The notes under the pieces: model-generated | Told to the model about the DNA's origin: nothing | Database searches by the model: none | The model's input: only the letters and a program-made list of their open reading frames with translations | Assembly: GCF_006715055.1 (NCBI RefSeq) | Contig: NZ_VFMN01000001.1 | Span: 3,472,001 to 3,536,000 of the forward strand | Direction of reading: 5' to 3' | Origin: Lapillicoccus jejuensis | Lineage (GTDB): Bacteria; Actinomycetota; Actinomycetes; Actinomycetales; Dermatophilaceae | DNA: 64,000 nucleotides | Shown here: one piece after another, positions 35,714-45,118 of the stretch | Layout of the letters: every line of letters starts with the position of its first letter | How positions within the stretch are numbered: the first letter of the stretch is position 1 | Position numbers and translations under genes: made by a program

Positions 35714-36171
35714 GACAGCTGCTCCTGGATCCGGGCCTGCGTGGCCCCGCGCAGCCACAGCCGGCCGGCGACCTCGTCGGTCTCGCCGTCCTCGCGGTGC
35801 CGACGCTCCTCGCGCTCGCGCTCGACCCGCCGCTCCTGGAGCAGCGAGATGGCCTCGAGGCGGGTGCGGTCGAGCTGCCATCGGCCGCGGGCGGCGGCGG
35901 CGACCGCGCCGGCGCCCTCGAGCCGCCGCGCGGAGGCGATGGCCGCCTCGCCCAGGGCGAGCAGACCGCGGCGCTCGGCGAGGAAGTCGGCGGTCGGCTG
36001 CGCCCCCCGGGGGGCGCCGGCGCCGGAGAGGCGCCCCTCGAGGCCGTCGAGGACGTCCTGCTCGGCGCGGCGGCGCGCGTCGGCGTCGAGCAGCCCGAGG
36101 AGGCTGTCGCGCTCGCGCAGCGACCGCACGCGGGCGACGGCGGCCAGACCGCGGTCGGACCGGGTGCTCAC
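35710..36171 (-). CDS. fliJ: FliJ-like flagellar export chaperone
   Basis: 153-aa, strongly charged, helical protein. It contains long heptad-like stretches ([35 protein letters not shown] and [39 protein letters not shown]), as expected for the coiled coil of FliJ, which links FliI to FlhA. Sequence similarity is low, as usual for FliJ, so position directly after fliI carries weight. The GTG at 36171 overlaps the fliI stop (GTGA). Confidence 0.85.
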   Translation of the reverse strand: MSTRSDRGLAAVARVRSLRERDSLLGLLDADARRRAEQDVLDGLEGRLSGAGAPRGAQPTADFLAERRGLLALGEAAIASARRLEGAGAVAAAARGRWQLDRTRLEAISLLQERRVEREREERRHREDGETDEVAGRLWLRGATQARIQEQLS

Positions 36172-37472
36172 GACGCCGCCAGGTCGTGCAGACGGGCCCA
36201 GGTCGCGGCGACGGAGTCGGCCTCGTCCATGGGCTGGCGCAGGAAGCCGTTGAGCTGCGGCAGCAGCGCGAGGGCGGTGTCGGCGTCGGCGTCCGCGCCG
36301 GCGACGTAGGCGCCGATCTCGACCAGCTCGCGGACCTCGCGGTGGGCCGCCAGCAGCTGGCGCACGCGCTGGGCGTCGGCGCGCTGCTGCGGCGTCGTCA
36401 CGGCGCCGGCCACGCGGGAGACCGACTCGAGGACGTCGACGGCGGGGTAGTGGCCGGAGGTGGCGAGCCGCCGCGAGAGGACGACGTGCCCGTCGAGGAT
36501 GGAGCGGGCGGTGTCGCCGACCGGGTCCTGCAGGTCGTCGCCCTCGACGAGGACGGTGTAGAGGCCGGTGATGCTGCCGTGGACGTTGGTGCCGGCGCGC
36601 TCGAGCAGCCCCGGCAGCAGCGCGAAGACGCTCGGCGGGTAGCCGCGGGTGGCCGGGGGCTCGCCCGCGGCGAGGCCGATCTCGCGCTGCGCCATCGCCA
36701 CGCGGGTGAGGCTGTCCATCATCAGCACGACGTCCTTGCCGGTGTCGCGGAACCACTCGGCGATGCGGGTGGCGACGAACGCCGCCCGTAGCCGCTCCAC
36801 CGGAGGCGCGTCCGAGGTCGCGACGACGACGACCGAGCGGGCGAGGCCCTGCGGGCCGAGGTCCTGCTCGATGAACTCGCGGACCTCGCGCCCGCGCTCG
36901 CCCACCAGGGCGATGACGCTGATCTGGGCGTCGGTGTGCCGCGCGACCATCGACAGGAGGCTCGACTTGCCGACGCCCGAGCCGGCCATGATGCCGACGC
37001 GCTGGCCGCGACCCACCGGGGTCAGGGCGTCCAGGGCGCGCACGCCGAGACCCACCTGGGTGTCGATGCGCGGGCGGGAGAGGGCGTCCGGGGCGGGGTG
37101 GTCGACGGTGACGAGGTCGAGCGCGTCGAGCGACGGGCCGCCGTCGACCGGGCGGCCGAGGCCGTCGAGGACGCGACCGCGCAGGGCGTCGCCGACGCGG
37201 ATCCGCAGGGGGCCGCCGGCGGCGTGCACCGCGGCGCCGGCGCGCAGACCCGTCGTGGAGCCGAGGGGCAGGCAGATGAGCCCCTGCGGCGTGCTGGCGA
37301 CGACCTCGGCGAGGACGGTCGGGGTGGCGTCGACCTCGAGGAGGTCGCCGACGGCGGCCTCGAGGCCGCGCACGCCGAGCTGCAGCCCGCGCAGCTCGGT
37401 CACGCGACCGGACGGCCGCGGTCGGACGGCCGCGAAGGCGCGGTCGGCGAGGGTGGCGGTGAGGACGGTCAT
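36168..37472 (-). CDS. fliI: FliI, flagellar export ATPase
   Basis: 434-aa ATPase of the F1-beta/FliI family. Walker A is AGSGVGKS at 163-170, followed by [21 protein letters not shown], Walker B in [48 protein letters not shown], and [28 protein letters not shown]. It forms a hexamer under the export gate. ATG 37472 overlaps the fliH stop (ATGA). Confidence 0.98.
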   Translation of the reverse strand: MTVLTATLADRAFAAVRPRPSGRVTELRGLQLGVRGLEAAVGDLLEVDATPTVLAEVVASTPQGLICLPLGSTTGLRAGAAVHAAGGPLRIRVGDALRGRVLDGLGRPVDGGPSLDALDLVTVDHPAPDALSRPRIDTQVGLGVRALDALTPVGRGQRVGIMAGSGVGKSSLLSMVARHTDAQISVIALVGERGREVREFIEQDLGPQGLARSVVVVATSDAPPVERLRAAFVATRIAEWFRDTGKDVVLMMDSLTRVAMAQREIGLAAGEPPATRGYPPSVFALLPGLLERAGTNVHGSITGLYTVLVEGDDLQDPVGDTARSILDGHVVLSRRLATSGHYPAVDVLESVSRVAGAVTTPQQRADAQRVRQLLAAHREVRELVEIGAYVAGADADADTALALLPQLNGFLRQPMDEADSVAATWARLHDLAAS

Positions 37473-38158
37473 CGCAGGACCTCCCGCAGCCGGCCCAGGG
37501 CGGCGTCGGCGTCGAAGCGCACCAGCGCGTCGTCGAGCTCGGCGACCGCGCCGGAGCGGGGGAGCGTCGGGTCGCCGACGACGGTGACGCCGGGCAGGTC
37601 GTCGGCGCTCAGGGTCGCCGCGACGTCGGGGTGCAGCCGCAGCCGCGCCGTCCCGCGCCCGTCGCCCCTGACGAGCCCCGCGGCCCGCCGTACGACGTCC
37701 TCGGTGGTCTCGGTGCGCAGGGCGTGCCCGACGAGCTCCTCGGTGAGGGCGAGGGCGAGCTCGCTGGCCTGCTCGTGGACGGCGGCGGTGGCGCCGGCGG
37801 TGGCCCGCTCGAGCCGGGCGGCGGCCTCGTGCAGGGCGGCGAGGGCCGCCGCGTGCTCGAGGCGGCGCTGCTCCTCGGCGTGGGCCAGCTGGGCCGCGGC
37901 GACGGCGCGGACGCGCTCGGCGTCCTCCGCCGCGGCCCGGCGGCCCTGCGACCAGCCGATCGAGAAGCCCTGCGAGCGGGCGGCGTCGCGGGTGCGCTCG
38001 GCGAGGCCGTCGAGGACGGACTCGGTGGTGGCGTCGCCGCGCACCTCGTCGTCCCCGAGCCGGGTCCACAGGCTGGTGCGCAGGTCCGGTGTGCGCAGCC
38101 GCTCGGCGCTGGCCCCCCGCACGAGGGTGGCCGGGCGGGTCTCAGGTGATGAAGTCAT
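37469..38158 (-). CDS. fliH: FliH, regulator of the FliI ATPase
   Basis: 229-aa cytosolic protein. The middle is a long Ala-rich helix with E. coli b-subunit-like character (GFSIGWSQGRRAAAEDAERVRAVAAAQLAHAEEQRRLEHAA), and the C-terminal domain includes ALALTEELVGHALRTE and RLRLHPDVAATL, typical of FliH. It binds FliI and tethers it to the C-ring. ATG 38158 lies 17 nt inside the end of fliG. Confidence 0.92.
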   Translation of the reverse strand: MTSSPETRPATLVRGASAERLRTPDLRTSLWTRLGDDEVRGDATTESVLDGLAERTRDAARSQGFSIGWSQGRRAAAEDAERVRAVAAAQLAHAEEQRRLEHAAALAALHEAAARLERATAGATAAVHEQASELALALTEELVGHALRTETTEDVVRRAAGLVRGDGRGTARLRLHPDVAATLSADDLPGVTVVGDPTLPRSGAVAELDDALVRFDADAALGRLREVLR

Positions 38159-39161
38159 CGTCGCTCCCTCGGCGGATGAGCAGCTGGCCCTGGGCCTCGA
38201 GCTCGCGGATGACCCGGATGACGGCCTGCTGGGCCTCCTCGACCTGGGTGAGGCGCACGGCGCCCAGCAGCTCGACCTCGTCGAGCAGGTCCATCGCGGC
38301 CCGCTCCGAGAGGTTCTTGGTGATCTTGTCGCGCACCGCGTCGCTGACGCCCTTGAGCGCCATGGCGAGGTTGCCCGCCTCGACCTGGCGCAGCACGAGC
38401 TGCACCGAGCGGTCCTCGAGCGTGACGACGTCCTCGAACATGAACATCCGGCTGCGCACCTGCTCGGCCAGGTGGGCGTCCAGGGACTCGAGGCCCTCGA
38501 CGATCTGGCGCTCGGTCGAGCGGTCGGCGCGGTTGATGATCGTCACGAGCGGGTCCAGGCCGCCGACGCGGGACAGCTCGGTCGGCTGCAGGACGGCGGA
38601 GAGCTTGCGCTCGAGGATCGACTCGACCATCCGGACCGTCTCCGGGGTCGTGCGGTCCATGACCGCGATCCGGTGCGCCACCTGGGCCTGGCGGTCCGGG
38701 GGCAGGCCGGAGAGCAGGGTCGCCGCGCGGTCGGGCGACAGGTGGGCGATGACGAGGGCGACGACCTGCGGGTGCTCGTCGACGATGAACGACAGGAGCT
38801 GGGCCGGCTCGATGGCGGCGACGAGCGCGAACGGCTTGCGGGCCGAGGCGTGCTTGAGCCGCTCGGTGATCTCGGCGGCCCGCTCCTCGCCGAAGGACTC
38901 GCGCAGCAGCTGCTGGGCGACGTCGATGCCGCCCTGGGCGACGTGGGCGCGAGCCGTCATGAGGTCGCGGAACTCGGACATGACTGCGGTGCTCTCACCG
39001 GAGTCGATGACCTGCAGCCGGGCGATCTCCGCGGAGATGGCTTCGACCTCGGCCTCGCCGAGGTGGCTGAGGATGCCGGCGGCCTTCTCCTTGCCGAGCT
39101 GGACGAGCAGGACGGCGGCCTTGTGCACGCCGCTGCTCAGCACGGGGGCGAGGGCGTTCAC
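38142..39161 (-). CDS. fliG: FliG, motor switch protein
   Basis: 339-aa C-ring protein that contacts MotA. Signatures: KAAVLLVQLGKEKAAGILSHL at the start, the EHPQ motif in FIVDEHPQVVALVIAHLSPDRAA, the middle domain LFMF-like SRMFMFEDVVTLEDRSVQLVLRQVE, and the torque-helix region ITKNLSERAAMDLLDEVELLGAVRLTQVEEAQQ with alternating charges. GTG 39161 overlaps the fliF stop. Confidence 0.97.
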   Translation of the reverse strand: MNALAPVLSSGVHKAAVLLVQLGKEKAAGILSHLGEAEVEAISAEIARLQVIDSGESTAVMSEFRDLMTARAHVAQGGIDVAQQLLRESFGEERAAEITERLKHASARKPFALVAAIEPAQLLSFIVDEHPQVVALVIAHLSPDRAATLLSGLPPDRQAQVAHRIAVMDRTTPETVRMVESILERKLSAVLQPTELSRVGGLDPLVTIINRADRSTERQIVEGLESLDAHLAEQVRSRMFMFEDVVTLEDRSVQLVLRQVEAGNLAMALKGVSDAVRDKITKNLSERAAMDLLDEVELLGAVRLTQVEEAQQAVIRVIRELEAQGQLLIRRGSDDDFIT

Positions 39162-40783
39162 GAGGGACGCTCCACGAGCCAGCCGCGCAGGAGCGAGGCG
39201 ACGTCCTCGGGCTGGCCTTCGACGAGCGACTCGAGCTCACGCCGCAGCGCCTCGTCCTCGTCGACGCCCCGGTCCCGGGCGGGGGCGGCGTCGGCGAGGT
39301 CGCGCGCCATGGCGGCCCGCAGGGCGGCCTCCTCGCGCAGCTGGCCGACGACGTACTCGGTGGCCTCCTCGCGGGCCTTGGCGCGCTTGCGGGCGCGCAG
39401 CCAGCCGACGAGGAGCAGGACCGCGAGCAGGAGCACCGGCAAGCCGGTCTTGACGTAGCCCATGAGCTGGGCCTGCTGGTCGGCGGCGGTCTGGGCGGCG
39501 AGCTCGGCCGCGGCGGCCTTCTCGGAGCTGCGGTCGAAGGGCAGCTGGGCCAGGCTCATCGTGTCGCCGCGCTTGGTGTCGTAGCCGACGGCCGAGGCGA
39601 TCGACTGCTGCAGCGCGTTGACGTCGACGGAGCCGACCTTCCTCTGGTCCAGGACGATCCCGACGTGCAGCGACTTGACGGTGCCCGGGGCGACGACGGT
39701 GTTGGTCACCGTCGTGTCGAGCGCCTGGTCGGAGGTCGCGGACTTCTTGGAGTAGGTCGACTGGCCGCTCGAGGTGCCCGTCGTGCCGACCGAGCCGGTC
39801 TGCAGCTGGCCGTCGGGGCCGACGATGCCGGCGCCGGAGGAGCCGGCCCCGGTGCCGCCGGCGCCCTTGTAGTCCTCGCTCGTCGTCGTCTGCGAGGTCG
39901 AGAGCCCGTTCGGGTCGGCCTTCTTGTACGTCGTCGAGGACGAGGTCGCCTGGTCGTAGTTGAGGTCGGCGCTCACCTGGACGGTCCCGTTGCCCGGGCC
40001 GACGACGCGGTCGAGGATCGCCTGGATCCGCTGCGTCTGCGCGGCCTCGAAGGCGGTCGTCTGCTTGTCGCGGGTCGCGGCGGCCAGCCCGCCGGCGCCG
40101 GCGTCGGTGGGGGAGGAGAGCAGGTGGCCCGCCTGGTCCGCCACGGTGACCTTGGCCGGGTCGAGACCGTCGATGCTCGAGGCGACGAGGTGCACGACGG
40201 CCTGGACCTGCGTGTCGTCGAGGGTGACGCCGGGCTTGACGTCGAGCAGCACCGACGCGGTGGTCGGGTCCTGGGTGTCGGAGAAGACCTGCTTGCTCGG
40301 CAGGGCCAGGTGCACGACGGCGGCGCTGACGCCGTCCATCGCGCCGAGCGTCTTGGACAGCTCGCCCTCCATGGCCCGCTTGTAGGTGACCTGCTGCTGG
40401 AAGTCGGAGGTCGACAGGCTCTGGTTGTCCAGGAGCGAGTAGCCGCCGTCGGCGCCCGACGGCAGGCCGTCGCCGCTGAGGGCGATGCGGTCCTTGTAGA
40501 CCTCGTCCTGCGGGACGAGGATCGTGCCGCCACCCCCGCTGATCTGGTACTTCGTGCCCTGGGCGTCGAGCTTGGCGACGACCGCCGAGGCGTCCTTGGG
40601 GGACATGTTCGTGAAGAGCGGGGCGTACTGCGGGGCCGAGACCCAGCCGTAGAGGAGCACGGCGCCGAAGAGCAGGGCCGCGGTCCCGAGGATCGCGGTG
40701 ACCTTCTGACCCGGCGTGAAGGCGCGGAAGACGTCGGCGTACCGCCGCACGGCCCGCTGCACGGAGTCCTTGAGGGCGGTCAT
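39158..40783 (-). CDS. fliF: FliF, MS-ring protein
   Basis: 541-aa membrane protein that forms the MS-ring. Two membrane helices lie near each end: [22 protein letters not shown] (about 28-49) and [24 protein letters not shown] (about 450-475). Ring-building motifs between them include [54 protein letters not shown] and [29 protein letters not shown]. The C-terminal FliG-binding tail ends [23 protein letters not shown]-type overlap with fliE. Confidence 0.97.
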   Translation of the reverse strand: MTALKDSVQRAVRRYADVFRAFTPGQKVTAILGTAALLFGAVLLYGWVSAPQYAPLFTNMSPKDASAVVAKLDAQGTKYQISGGGGTILVPQDEVYKDRIALSGDGLPSGADGGYSLLDNQSLSTSDFQQQVTYKRAMEGELSKTLGAMDGVSAAVVHLALPSKQVFSDTQDPTTASVLLDVKPGVTLDDTQVQAVVHLVASSIDGLDPAKVTVADQAGHLLSSPTDAGAGGLAAATRDKQTTAFEAAQTQRIQAILDRVVGPGNGTVQVSADLNYDQATSSSTTYKKADPNGLSTSQTTTSEDYKGAGGTGAGSSGAGIVGPDGQLQTGSVGTTGTSSGQSTYSKKSATSDQALDTTVTNTVVAPGTVKSLHVGIVLDQRKVGSVDVNALQQSIASAVGYDTKRGDTMSLAQLPFDRSSEKAAAAELAAQTAADQQAQLMGYVKTGLPVLLLAVLLLVGWLRARKRAKAREEATEYVVGQLREEAALRAAMARDLADAAPARDRGVDEDEALRRELESLVEGQPEDVASLLRGWLVERPS

Positions 40784-41118
40784 CCGACCGGCATCCGCAT
40801 GATCTCGTTGAACGCCTCGAGGGCCTTGTTGCGCATGGCGACGGTCAGCTGCGTCGTCACCGAGGCCTCGGTCGCGGCGATCGTGTACTGGTGGATCGCG
40901 GTGAGGTCACCGGTGGCGGCCTGGACGGCCAGCTTGTCGCTCGTGCCCTGCACCTGCTGGAGGTGGTCGATGCCGTCGACGAGCATCTGGCCGAAGCCCG
41001 AGCCGGAGGGCGCGGACACCCCACCGGCACCGGACGTCGTGGGGTCGGCGACCGTCGGGGCCACCACGGGCGGGACGTACGGCGTGAAGCCGACACCGCC
41101 GATCGGGGAGATGCTCAT
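40780..41118 (-). CDS. fliE: FliE, MS-ring/rod adaptor
   Basis: 112-aa protein. The C-terminal 70 residues are conserved: [73 protein letters not shown]. FliE joins the MS-ring to the rod and is the first flagellar export substrate. Overlaps flgC (ATGA) and fliF. Confidence 0.96.
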   Translation of the reverse strand: MSISPIGGVGFTPYVPPVVAPTVADPTTSGAGGVSAPSGSGFGQMLVDGIDHLQQVQGTSDKLAVQAATGDLTAIHQYTIAATEASVTTQLTVAMRNKALEAFNEIMRMPVG

Positions 41119-41510
41119 GCGCCGCGTCCGATCTGCAGGGCGGAGGAGTAGGTCTCCTGCGCGTTCTTGGTCACCTGCACGGAGGCCTGGAAGCCCCGCT
41201 GCGCGATGACGAGCTGGGTCATCTGGCTGGCCATGTCCATGTCGGGCAGGCGCACGTTGCCGTTCGCGTCGGCCAGCGGGCTGTCGGGCATGTTGACCAG
41301 GCGCCCCTGCGCCGAGCTGACGGCGATGCCGGAGACGCCGACGCCGCCGTTGGCGAGCGAGGTCGCCTCGACCATCTTGGCCTGGTACGCCGACTGCGAC
41401 GTGCGCCGGACGGTGTTGGCGTTGGCGATGTTGTCGGCCAGCGCGTCGAGCCAGGTCTGGTGCACGCCGAGGCCGGTGCCGGCGATGCGGAGCATGTCGA
41501 AGGCGCTCAT
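41115..41510 (-). CDS. flgC: FlgC, proximal rod protein
   Basis: 131-aa rod protein. It starts [35 protein letters not shown] and ends [39 protein letters not shown], both signatures of FlgC, with the [15 protein letters not shown] motif between. It shares one base with flgB (TGATG). Confidence 0.97.
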   Translation of the reverse strand: MSAFDMLRIAGTGLGVHQTWLDALADNIANANTVRRTSQSAYQAKMVEATSLANGGVGVSGIAVSSAQGRLVNMPDSPLADANGNVRLPDMDMASQMTQLVIAQRGFQASVQVTKNAQETYSSALQIGRGA

Positions 41511-41875
41511 CACGCACCGCTCACGGCGTCGTGGACCAGGGCGAACCGGTCGCTGATCGCGCGGGTCAGCGTCTGGTACTGGTACTGGCTCTGCGCGGCG
41601 GCCATCGTCTCGGTGCGCAGGTCGACGTTGTTGCCGTCCGCCCCCACCGGGGTGTCGGTCGGGACGACCTGCGGTGCGGCCGTGAACCGGCCGTCGGCCG
41701 CGCTGCCGTCGGCGACGGCGGCCGAGAGTGCGGACTGGAAGTCGACGTGCGTGGCCCGGAAGTGGGGGGTGTCGACGTTCGCGATGTTGTCCGCGATGGC
41801 GTTCTGGTTCATGGTCACGCCGTCCAGGGCGGCGGACAGGATCCGCCCGACGGCGTCGGAGACGACCAGGGACAC
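41510..41875 (-). CDS. flgB: FlgB, proximal rod protein
   Basis: 121-aa rod protein. The motif [34 protein letters not shown] is diagnostic, and the C-terminus ([28 protein letters not shown]) forms the second D0 helix. GTG 41875 was chosen because AGGAG (41883-41887) lies 7 nt upstream. It heads the operon that runs to flgE, with a 70-nt leader carrying two CsrA-type hairpins and a FliA-type promoter. Confidence 0.95.
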   Translation of the reverse strand: MSLVVSDAVGRILSAALDGVTMNQNAIADNIANVDTPHFRATHVDFQSALSAAVADGSAADGRFTAAPQVVPTDTPVGADGNNVDLRTETMAAAQSQYQYQTLTRAISDRFALVHDAVSGA

Positions 41876-41906
41876 GACAGCACTCCTGCGGAAGAAGGGG
41901 TGGGGT

Positions 41907-41920
41907 GCCGGTCCGTCGGC
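41907..41920 (-). promoter_or_regulatory. CsrA-type hairpin 2 in flgB leader
   Basis: On the RNA GCCG-ACGGAC-CGGC forms a 4-bp stem with ACGGAC in the loop, about 20 nt upstream of the flgB ribosome site AGGAG. Confidence 0.5.
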
Positions 41921-41929
41921 GGGAGGAAC

Positions 41930-41944
41930 GAGCAGTCCGTGCTC
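41930..41944 (-). promoter_or_regulatory. CsrA-type hairpin 1 in flgB leader
   Basis: On the RNA GAGC-ACGGACU-GCUC folds with ACGGACU in the loop. It lies at the predicted 5' end of the flgB leader, 9 nt upstream of the second such hairpin, giving a two-site arrangement suited to a CsrA dimer. Confidence 0.55.
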
Positions 41945-41953
41945 GGGGGGTGG

Positions 41954-41979
41954 ATCGGTCGGGGGTCGGCCGGTCTGAG
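41954..41979 (-). promoter_or_regulatory. FliA (sigma-28)-type promoter of flgB operon
   Basis: CTCA (41979-41976) and ACCGAT (41959-41954) on the minus strand are 16 bp apart, the same spacing as the other flagellar promoters here. The predicted start is near 41948, directly before the first CsrA-type hairpin. The rest of 41876-42030 is this leader. Confidence 0.68.
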
Positions 41980-42030
41980 GGAAAAGCTGGAGGAACCGGG
42001 CGTACGTCGAGCCGTACGGGACGCGGTGGG

Positions 42031-42333
42031 TCAGCCGACGACGTCGACGTACACGGGCACCGGGGGAGTGGCCGTCGCGGCCCGCAGCCGGCGGGCGGCC
42101 TCGTGCTCCCGCCCCGCCTGCCGGCGGGCCGTGCCGGTGTCGGCGAGGGCCGCACGCAGGGACGCGCCCTGCTCGACCTGGCGGTCGAGCAGGGCGCGGG
42201 CCCGCGGCGCCAGGGCCGCGGGAAGGGGCCCGAGGTGCGTCGGCGGCTGCCATCCGCCGGACGCACGTCGGGGGTCGAGGGGGTCGAGCGTCAGCTCGTG
42301 CTCGAGGTCGTCGAGGACCTCGTCCCAGGTCAC
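42031..42333 (-). CDS. FliT-like small flagellar protein (hypothetical)
   Basis: 100-aa soluble, mostly helical protein (TWDEVLDDLEHELTLDP ... PAALAPRARALLDRQVEQGASLRAALADTGTARRQAGREHEAARRLRAA). I find no clear family motif. GTG 42333 overlaps the fliS stop (GTGA), so it is translated after fliD and fliS. That is where FliT, the filament-cap chaperone, sits in many bacteria; its size (about 100-120 aa) and helical content also fit. The assignment rests on context. Confidence 0.6.
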   Translation of the reverse strand: MTWDEVLDDLEHELTLDPLDPRRASGGWQPPTHLGPLPAALAPRARALLDRQVEQGASLRAALADTGTARRQAGREHEAARRLRAATATPPVPVYVDVVG

Positions 42334-42734
42334 GCCGTCGCCGCCAGGGCGAGCGGGGAGGCGCCGGCGAGGACCGCGGCGGCGTCGTGCCAGGTGCGGG
42401 CGATGCCGGTGACGAGGCCGTGGGCCTCGGCGACGAGCGCCGGGTCCTTGGCGACGTTGGCGCGCATGAGCAGGGTGTTGACGTAGCGGTAGAGCGCGGC
42501 GAGCTGCTCGCCGGCCGGCATCGCCTCGGGGCGCAGGCTGGTCTCGAGCTCGGAGACGATCGCCTGGGCGTGCACGAGGTGCCGGTGGGTGGCGGGCAGG
42601 TCGGAGGACTCGAGGGCGAAGGCCGCGCGCTCGACGTCGAGGACCATCCGGTCGCAGAGCATGAGCAGCAGGGCCTGCGGGCTCGCGGTGCTCACCGAGG
42701 CCGAGACGTAGGCCTGGAGGGGGTTCACGGGCAT
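42330..42734 (-). CDS. fliS: FliS, flagellin export chaperone
   Basis: 134-aa helical chaperone that binds the flagellin C-terminus. It begins PLQAYVSASVSTASPQALLLMLCDRMVLDVERA, close to the family pattern (YxxxxVxTAsPxxLixMLYdg), and continues with HLVHAQAIVSELETSLRPEA and LAALYRYVNTLLMRANVAKD. ATG 42734, 46 nt after fliD. Confidence 0.95.
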   Translation of the reverse strand: MPVNPLQAYVSASVSTASPQALLLMLCDRMVLDVERAAFALESSDLPATHRHLVHAQAIVSELETSLRPEAMPAGEQLAALYRYVNTLLMRANVAKDPALVAEAHGLVTGIARTWHDAAAVLAGASPLALAATA

Positions 42735-42780
42735 CGGAGCACCTTCCGTGACTGCTGGGAGGGGGAGTGGGTGGGGAGGC

Positions 42781-44112
42781 TCACTTGGACGACGAGGAGG
42801 TGCCGTTGAGCGAGTTGAGCTGGCTGGTCAGCCAGGACGACTGGCTGTTGAGCTTGCTCAGCGCGGTCTCCAGCGCCGTGTACGTCGTCGTCAGCGTCTG
42901 CTGCTTGAGCTGGAGGCGCACGTCCCAGTCGGCGATGCCGGCCTGGGTGCGGCGGATCTCGGAGTTGCGGCTGGTCACCGACGCGGTCAGGGAGCCGGAG
43001 ACGCTGTTGCTCGCGGCGTCGGCGACCGTCTGGATCCGTGCGGCGAAGCCGGTCGGCCCGCCGAGCGCCTTGGCCACCGAGCCCGGGTCGCCCTGGTAGG
43101 CCTTGTCGAAGGCGGCCGGGTCGAAGGTCAGCCGGCCGTAGCGGTCGGTCTGGATGCCGACCGAGGCCAACGTGGTGCCGTCGGTGGGGAAGACGCTGCG
43201 GAAGAGCGCGGTCTGCAGCGAGCCGACCGCACCGTCGTCGCCCAGGGGGCCCTGGGTCTTGCTCGCCGCGTTGTAGGCGGTGCCGGCGTCGGCCTGGTCG
43301 AGGATCGCGTTGAGGTTGTCGACGAGCGACTTGGCCTGGGCGCGGGCCGCGGTGGGGTCGTTGGTCACCGCGACGTGGGCGTCCTGGCCGACCGCCGCGG
43401 CGCTGACCGTGATGCTCAGCCCCGAGACGGCGGAGAAGGTGTTGGTCGGCGAGGACAGGGTGTCGCTGCCGACGACGATCTGGGCGTCCTGGCCGGCGGT
43501 CGTCGTCGCGGTGCCGAGACCGTCGACCCCGGTGAGCGACAGCGCCTGGGCGCCGGTCGTGCTCGACTGGATGAGCAGCCGCTGGGTGCCGTCGGCCTGG
43601 GTGATCGTCGTCGCGGTGACGCCGTACCCGCCGTTGTTGATGGCGGCGGCGATCGAGCCGATCGTGCCGTCGCCGGTGGTGAGGGTGCTGGTGGTCCCGC
43701 CGACGGTCAGCTGGGCGGGGACGCCCGTCGTGACGACGACGTCGGAGGAGCGGACCGTGGTGCCGAACGAGACACGGGCGGCGCTCGCGACCTGCTGGAC
43801 GTGCAGGTCGAGGCTCGCGCCGCCCGTGCCCGTGGCACTGACCGCGACACCGGCCAGGGACGAGGTCACCTGGGTGGGGGCCCAGCTCGCAGCCGTGGCA
43901 GCCGCCTTCGCCTGGATCGCGAACGACGCGACCTTGGCGTTGAGCGACTGCAGGGACGTGAGCGCCGTCTGCTCGGACGACAGCTGGGCCTTCAGTCGGT
44001 TCTGGGGAATGGCCTCCAGCTGCATGAGCTGGCTGATGATGGACGCGGTGTCCAGGCCACTGGCCAGCCCACTGATGCTGCTGGTGCTTCCCGTGCTGCT
44101 GATAGTGCTCAT
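42781..44112 (-). CDS. fliD: FliD, flagellar filament cap
   Basis: 443-aa cap protein. The N-terminus SISGLASGLDTASIISQLMQLEAIPQNRLKAQLSSEQTALTSLQSLNAKVASF is diagnostic (family: GLASGLDtxxiIxxLMxxe). The C-terminal FliD domain includes DRYGRLTFDPAAFDKAYQGDPGSVAKAL and a coiled coil (RNSEIRRTQAGIADWDVRLQLKQQTLTTTYTALETALSKLNSQSSWLTSQL). ATG 44112 is preferred because GGAG lies 6 nt upstream. No promoter is seen, so it may be read through from fliC past the hairpin. Confidence 0.96.
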   Translation of the reverse strand: MSTISSTGSTSSISGLASGLDTASIISQLMQLEAIPQNRLKAQLSSEQTALTSLQSLNAKVASFAIQAKAAATAASWAPTQVTSSLAGVAVSATGTGGASLDLHVQQVASAARVSFGTTVRSSDVVVTTGVPAQLTVGGTTSTLTTGDGTIGSIAAAINNGGYGVTATTITQADGTQRLLIQSSTTGAQALSLTGVDGLGTATTTAGQDAQIVVGSDTLSSPTNTFSAVSGLSITVSAAAVGQDAHVAVTNDPTAARAQAKSLVDNLNAILDQADAGTAYNAASKTQGPLGDDGAVGSLQTALFRSVFPTDGTTLASVGIQTDRYGRLTFDPAAFDKAYQGDPGSVAKALGGPTGFAARIQTVADAASNSVSGSLTASVTSRNSEIRRTQAGIADWDVRLQLKQQTLTTTYTALETALSKLNSQSSWLTSQLNSLNGTSSSSK

Positions 44113-44178
44113 CACTGTCTCCAATCAGCCGTCAGCCGCGGTGCGGGCGGGTGACGGGGGCTCGACGTCCTCGGTGGG

Positions 44179-44214
44179 GGAGGGCCGGCTCACCGGGTGG
44201 TGGGCCGGCCCTCC
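44179..44214 (-). terminator. hairpin after fliC
   Basis: GGAGGGCCGGC (44179-44189) pairs with GCCGGCCCTCC (44204-44214) over 11 bp with a 14-nt loop, 21 nt after the fliC stop. It is probably a partial terminator that keeps flagellin mRNA more abundant than fliD. Confidence 0.75.
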
Positions 44215-44235
44215 TCACGCGTGGCCTGCGAGGTC

Positions 44236-45030
44236 TCAGCCGAGCAGCTTGAGGACGCCCTGCGAGACCTGGTTCGCCTGGGCGAGCATCGAGGTGCCGG
44301 CCTGGGACAGGATGTTGCTGCGGGTGAAGTTGACCATCTCGGCCGCCATGTCGGTGTCGGTGAGCTGGGACTTCGACGCGGTCAGGTTGGTGATCGCGAC
44401 GTTGGTGCTGTTGATGCGGTGCTGGAACAGGTTCTGCGTGGCACCGATCTCGGCGCGCTGGGCGGAGATGGTGTCGATCGCGGCCTTGACGTCGGTGCTG
44501 GCGGTCGTCGAGGTGATGTCGAGCGCGGAGACGTCGACCTGCGCGAGGGCGGTCGTCGAGATCGACAGCGTGTCGGTCGAGCCCGAGCCGACCTGGAACG
44601 ACAGCGCGTTGCCCGTGAAGAGCTGGACGCCGTTGAAGTTCGCGGCCGTGGTGGTGGTCCCGATCTCCGTCTGGAGCTTGGTGAACTCGGCGGTCAGGGC
44701 GGCCTGGGAGGTCGCGTCCTGCGTGCCGTTGTTGTACTGCACGGACAGGTCCGACATGCGCTGGAGCATGGACTGGACCTCGGTCAGGGCGCCGTCCGCG
44801 GTCTGCGCGACCGAGATGCCGTCCTGGGCGTTGCGGACGCCGACCTGCAGGCCGCCGATCTGCTGCTGCAGACCCTGGGAGATCGCGAGGCCGGCGGCGT
44901 CGTCGGCGGCCTTGTTGATCCGGAAGCCGCTCGACAGCTTCTCGAGCGAACCCGAGAGGGAGTTCTGCGTGGTCGAGAGGTTGCGGTACGCGTTGAGGGC
45001 GTCGATGTTGGAGTTGATGCGGAGAGACAT
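44236..45030 (-). CDS. fliC: FliC, flagellin
   Basis: 264-aa filament protein. The N-terminal D0/D1 motif (SLRINSNIDALNAYRNLSTTQNSLSGSLEKLSSGFRINKAADDAAGLAISQGLQQQIGGL) and the C-terminal helix (NVAITNLTASKSQLTDTDMAAEMVNFTRSNILSQAGTSMLAQANQVSQGVLKLLG) are both intact. The short length means only a small surface domain, with no hypervariable D3. AGGAAGGA (45041-45048) is the ribosome site, 10 nt from ATG 45030. The leader carries a CsrA-type hairpin. Confidence 0.97.
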   Translation of the reverse strand: MSLRINSNIDALNAYRNLSTTQNSLSGSLEKLSSGFRINKAADDAAGLAISQGLQQQIGGLQVGVRNAQDGISVAQTADGALTEVQSMLQRMSDLSVQYNNGTQDATSQAALTAEFTKLQTEIGTTTTAANFNGVQLFTGNALSFQVGSGSTDTLSISTTALAQVDVSALDITSTTASTDVKAAIDTISAQRAEIGATQNLFQHRINSTNVAITNLTASKSQLTDTDMAAEMVNFTRSNILSQAGTSMLAQANQVSQGVLKLLG

Positions 45031-45062
45031 GGGGAGGGGTTCCTTCCTGGATGGGGTGGTGC

Positions 45063-45082
45063 GAAGCCCGTCCGTGGGCTTC
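45063..45082 (-). promoter_or_regulatory. CsrA-type hairpin in flagellin leader
   Basis: On the RNA GAAGCCC-ACGGAC-GGGCUUC is a perfect 7-bp stem presenting ACGGAC in a 6-nt loop, the strongest of four such hairpins here. The ribosome site AGGAAGGA, 14 nt downstream, offers a second GGA. The layout matches the two-site CsrA repression of hag in Bacillus. Confidence 0.75.
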
Positions 45083-45092
45083 ACCGACTCAG

Positions 45093-45118
45093 ATCGGCCG
45101 GGGGTGGTCGGATCCGAG
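45093..45118 (-). promoter_or_regulatory. FliA (sigma-28)-type promoter of fliC
   Basis: CTCG (45118-45115) and GCCGAT (45098-45093) on the minus strand are 16 bp apart. The transcript would start near 45086, just before the CsrA-type hairpin. The remaining upstream DNA (45119-45159) has an A/T-rich run (GTGGAGTTTTTTCTG on the plus strand). Confidence 0.68.
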
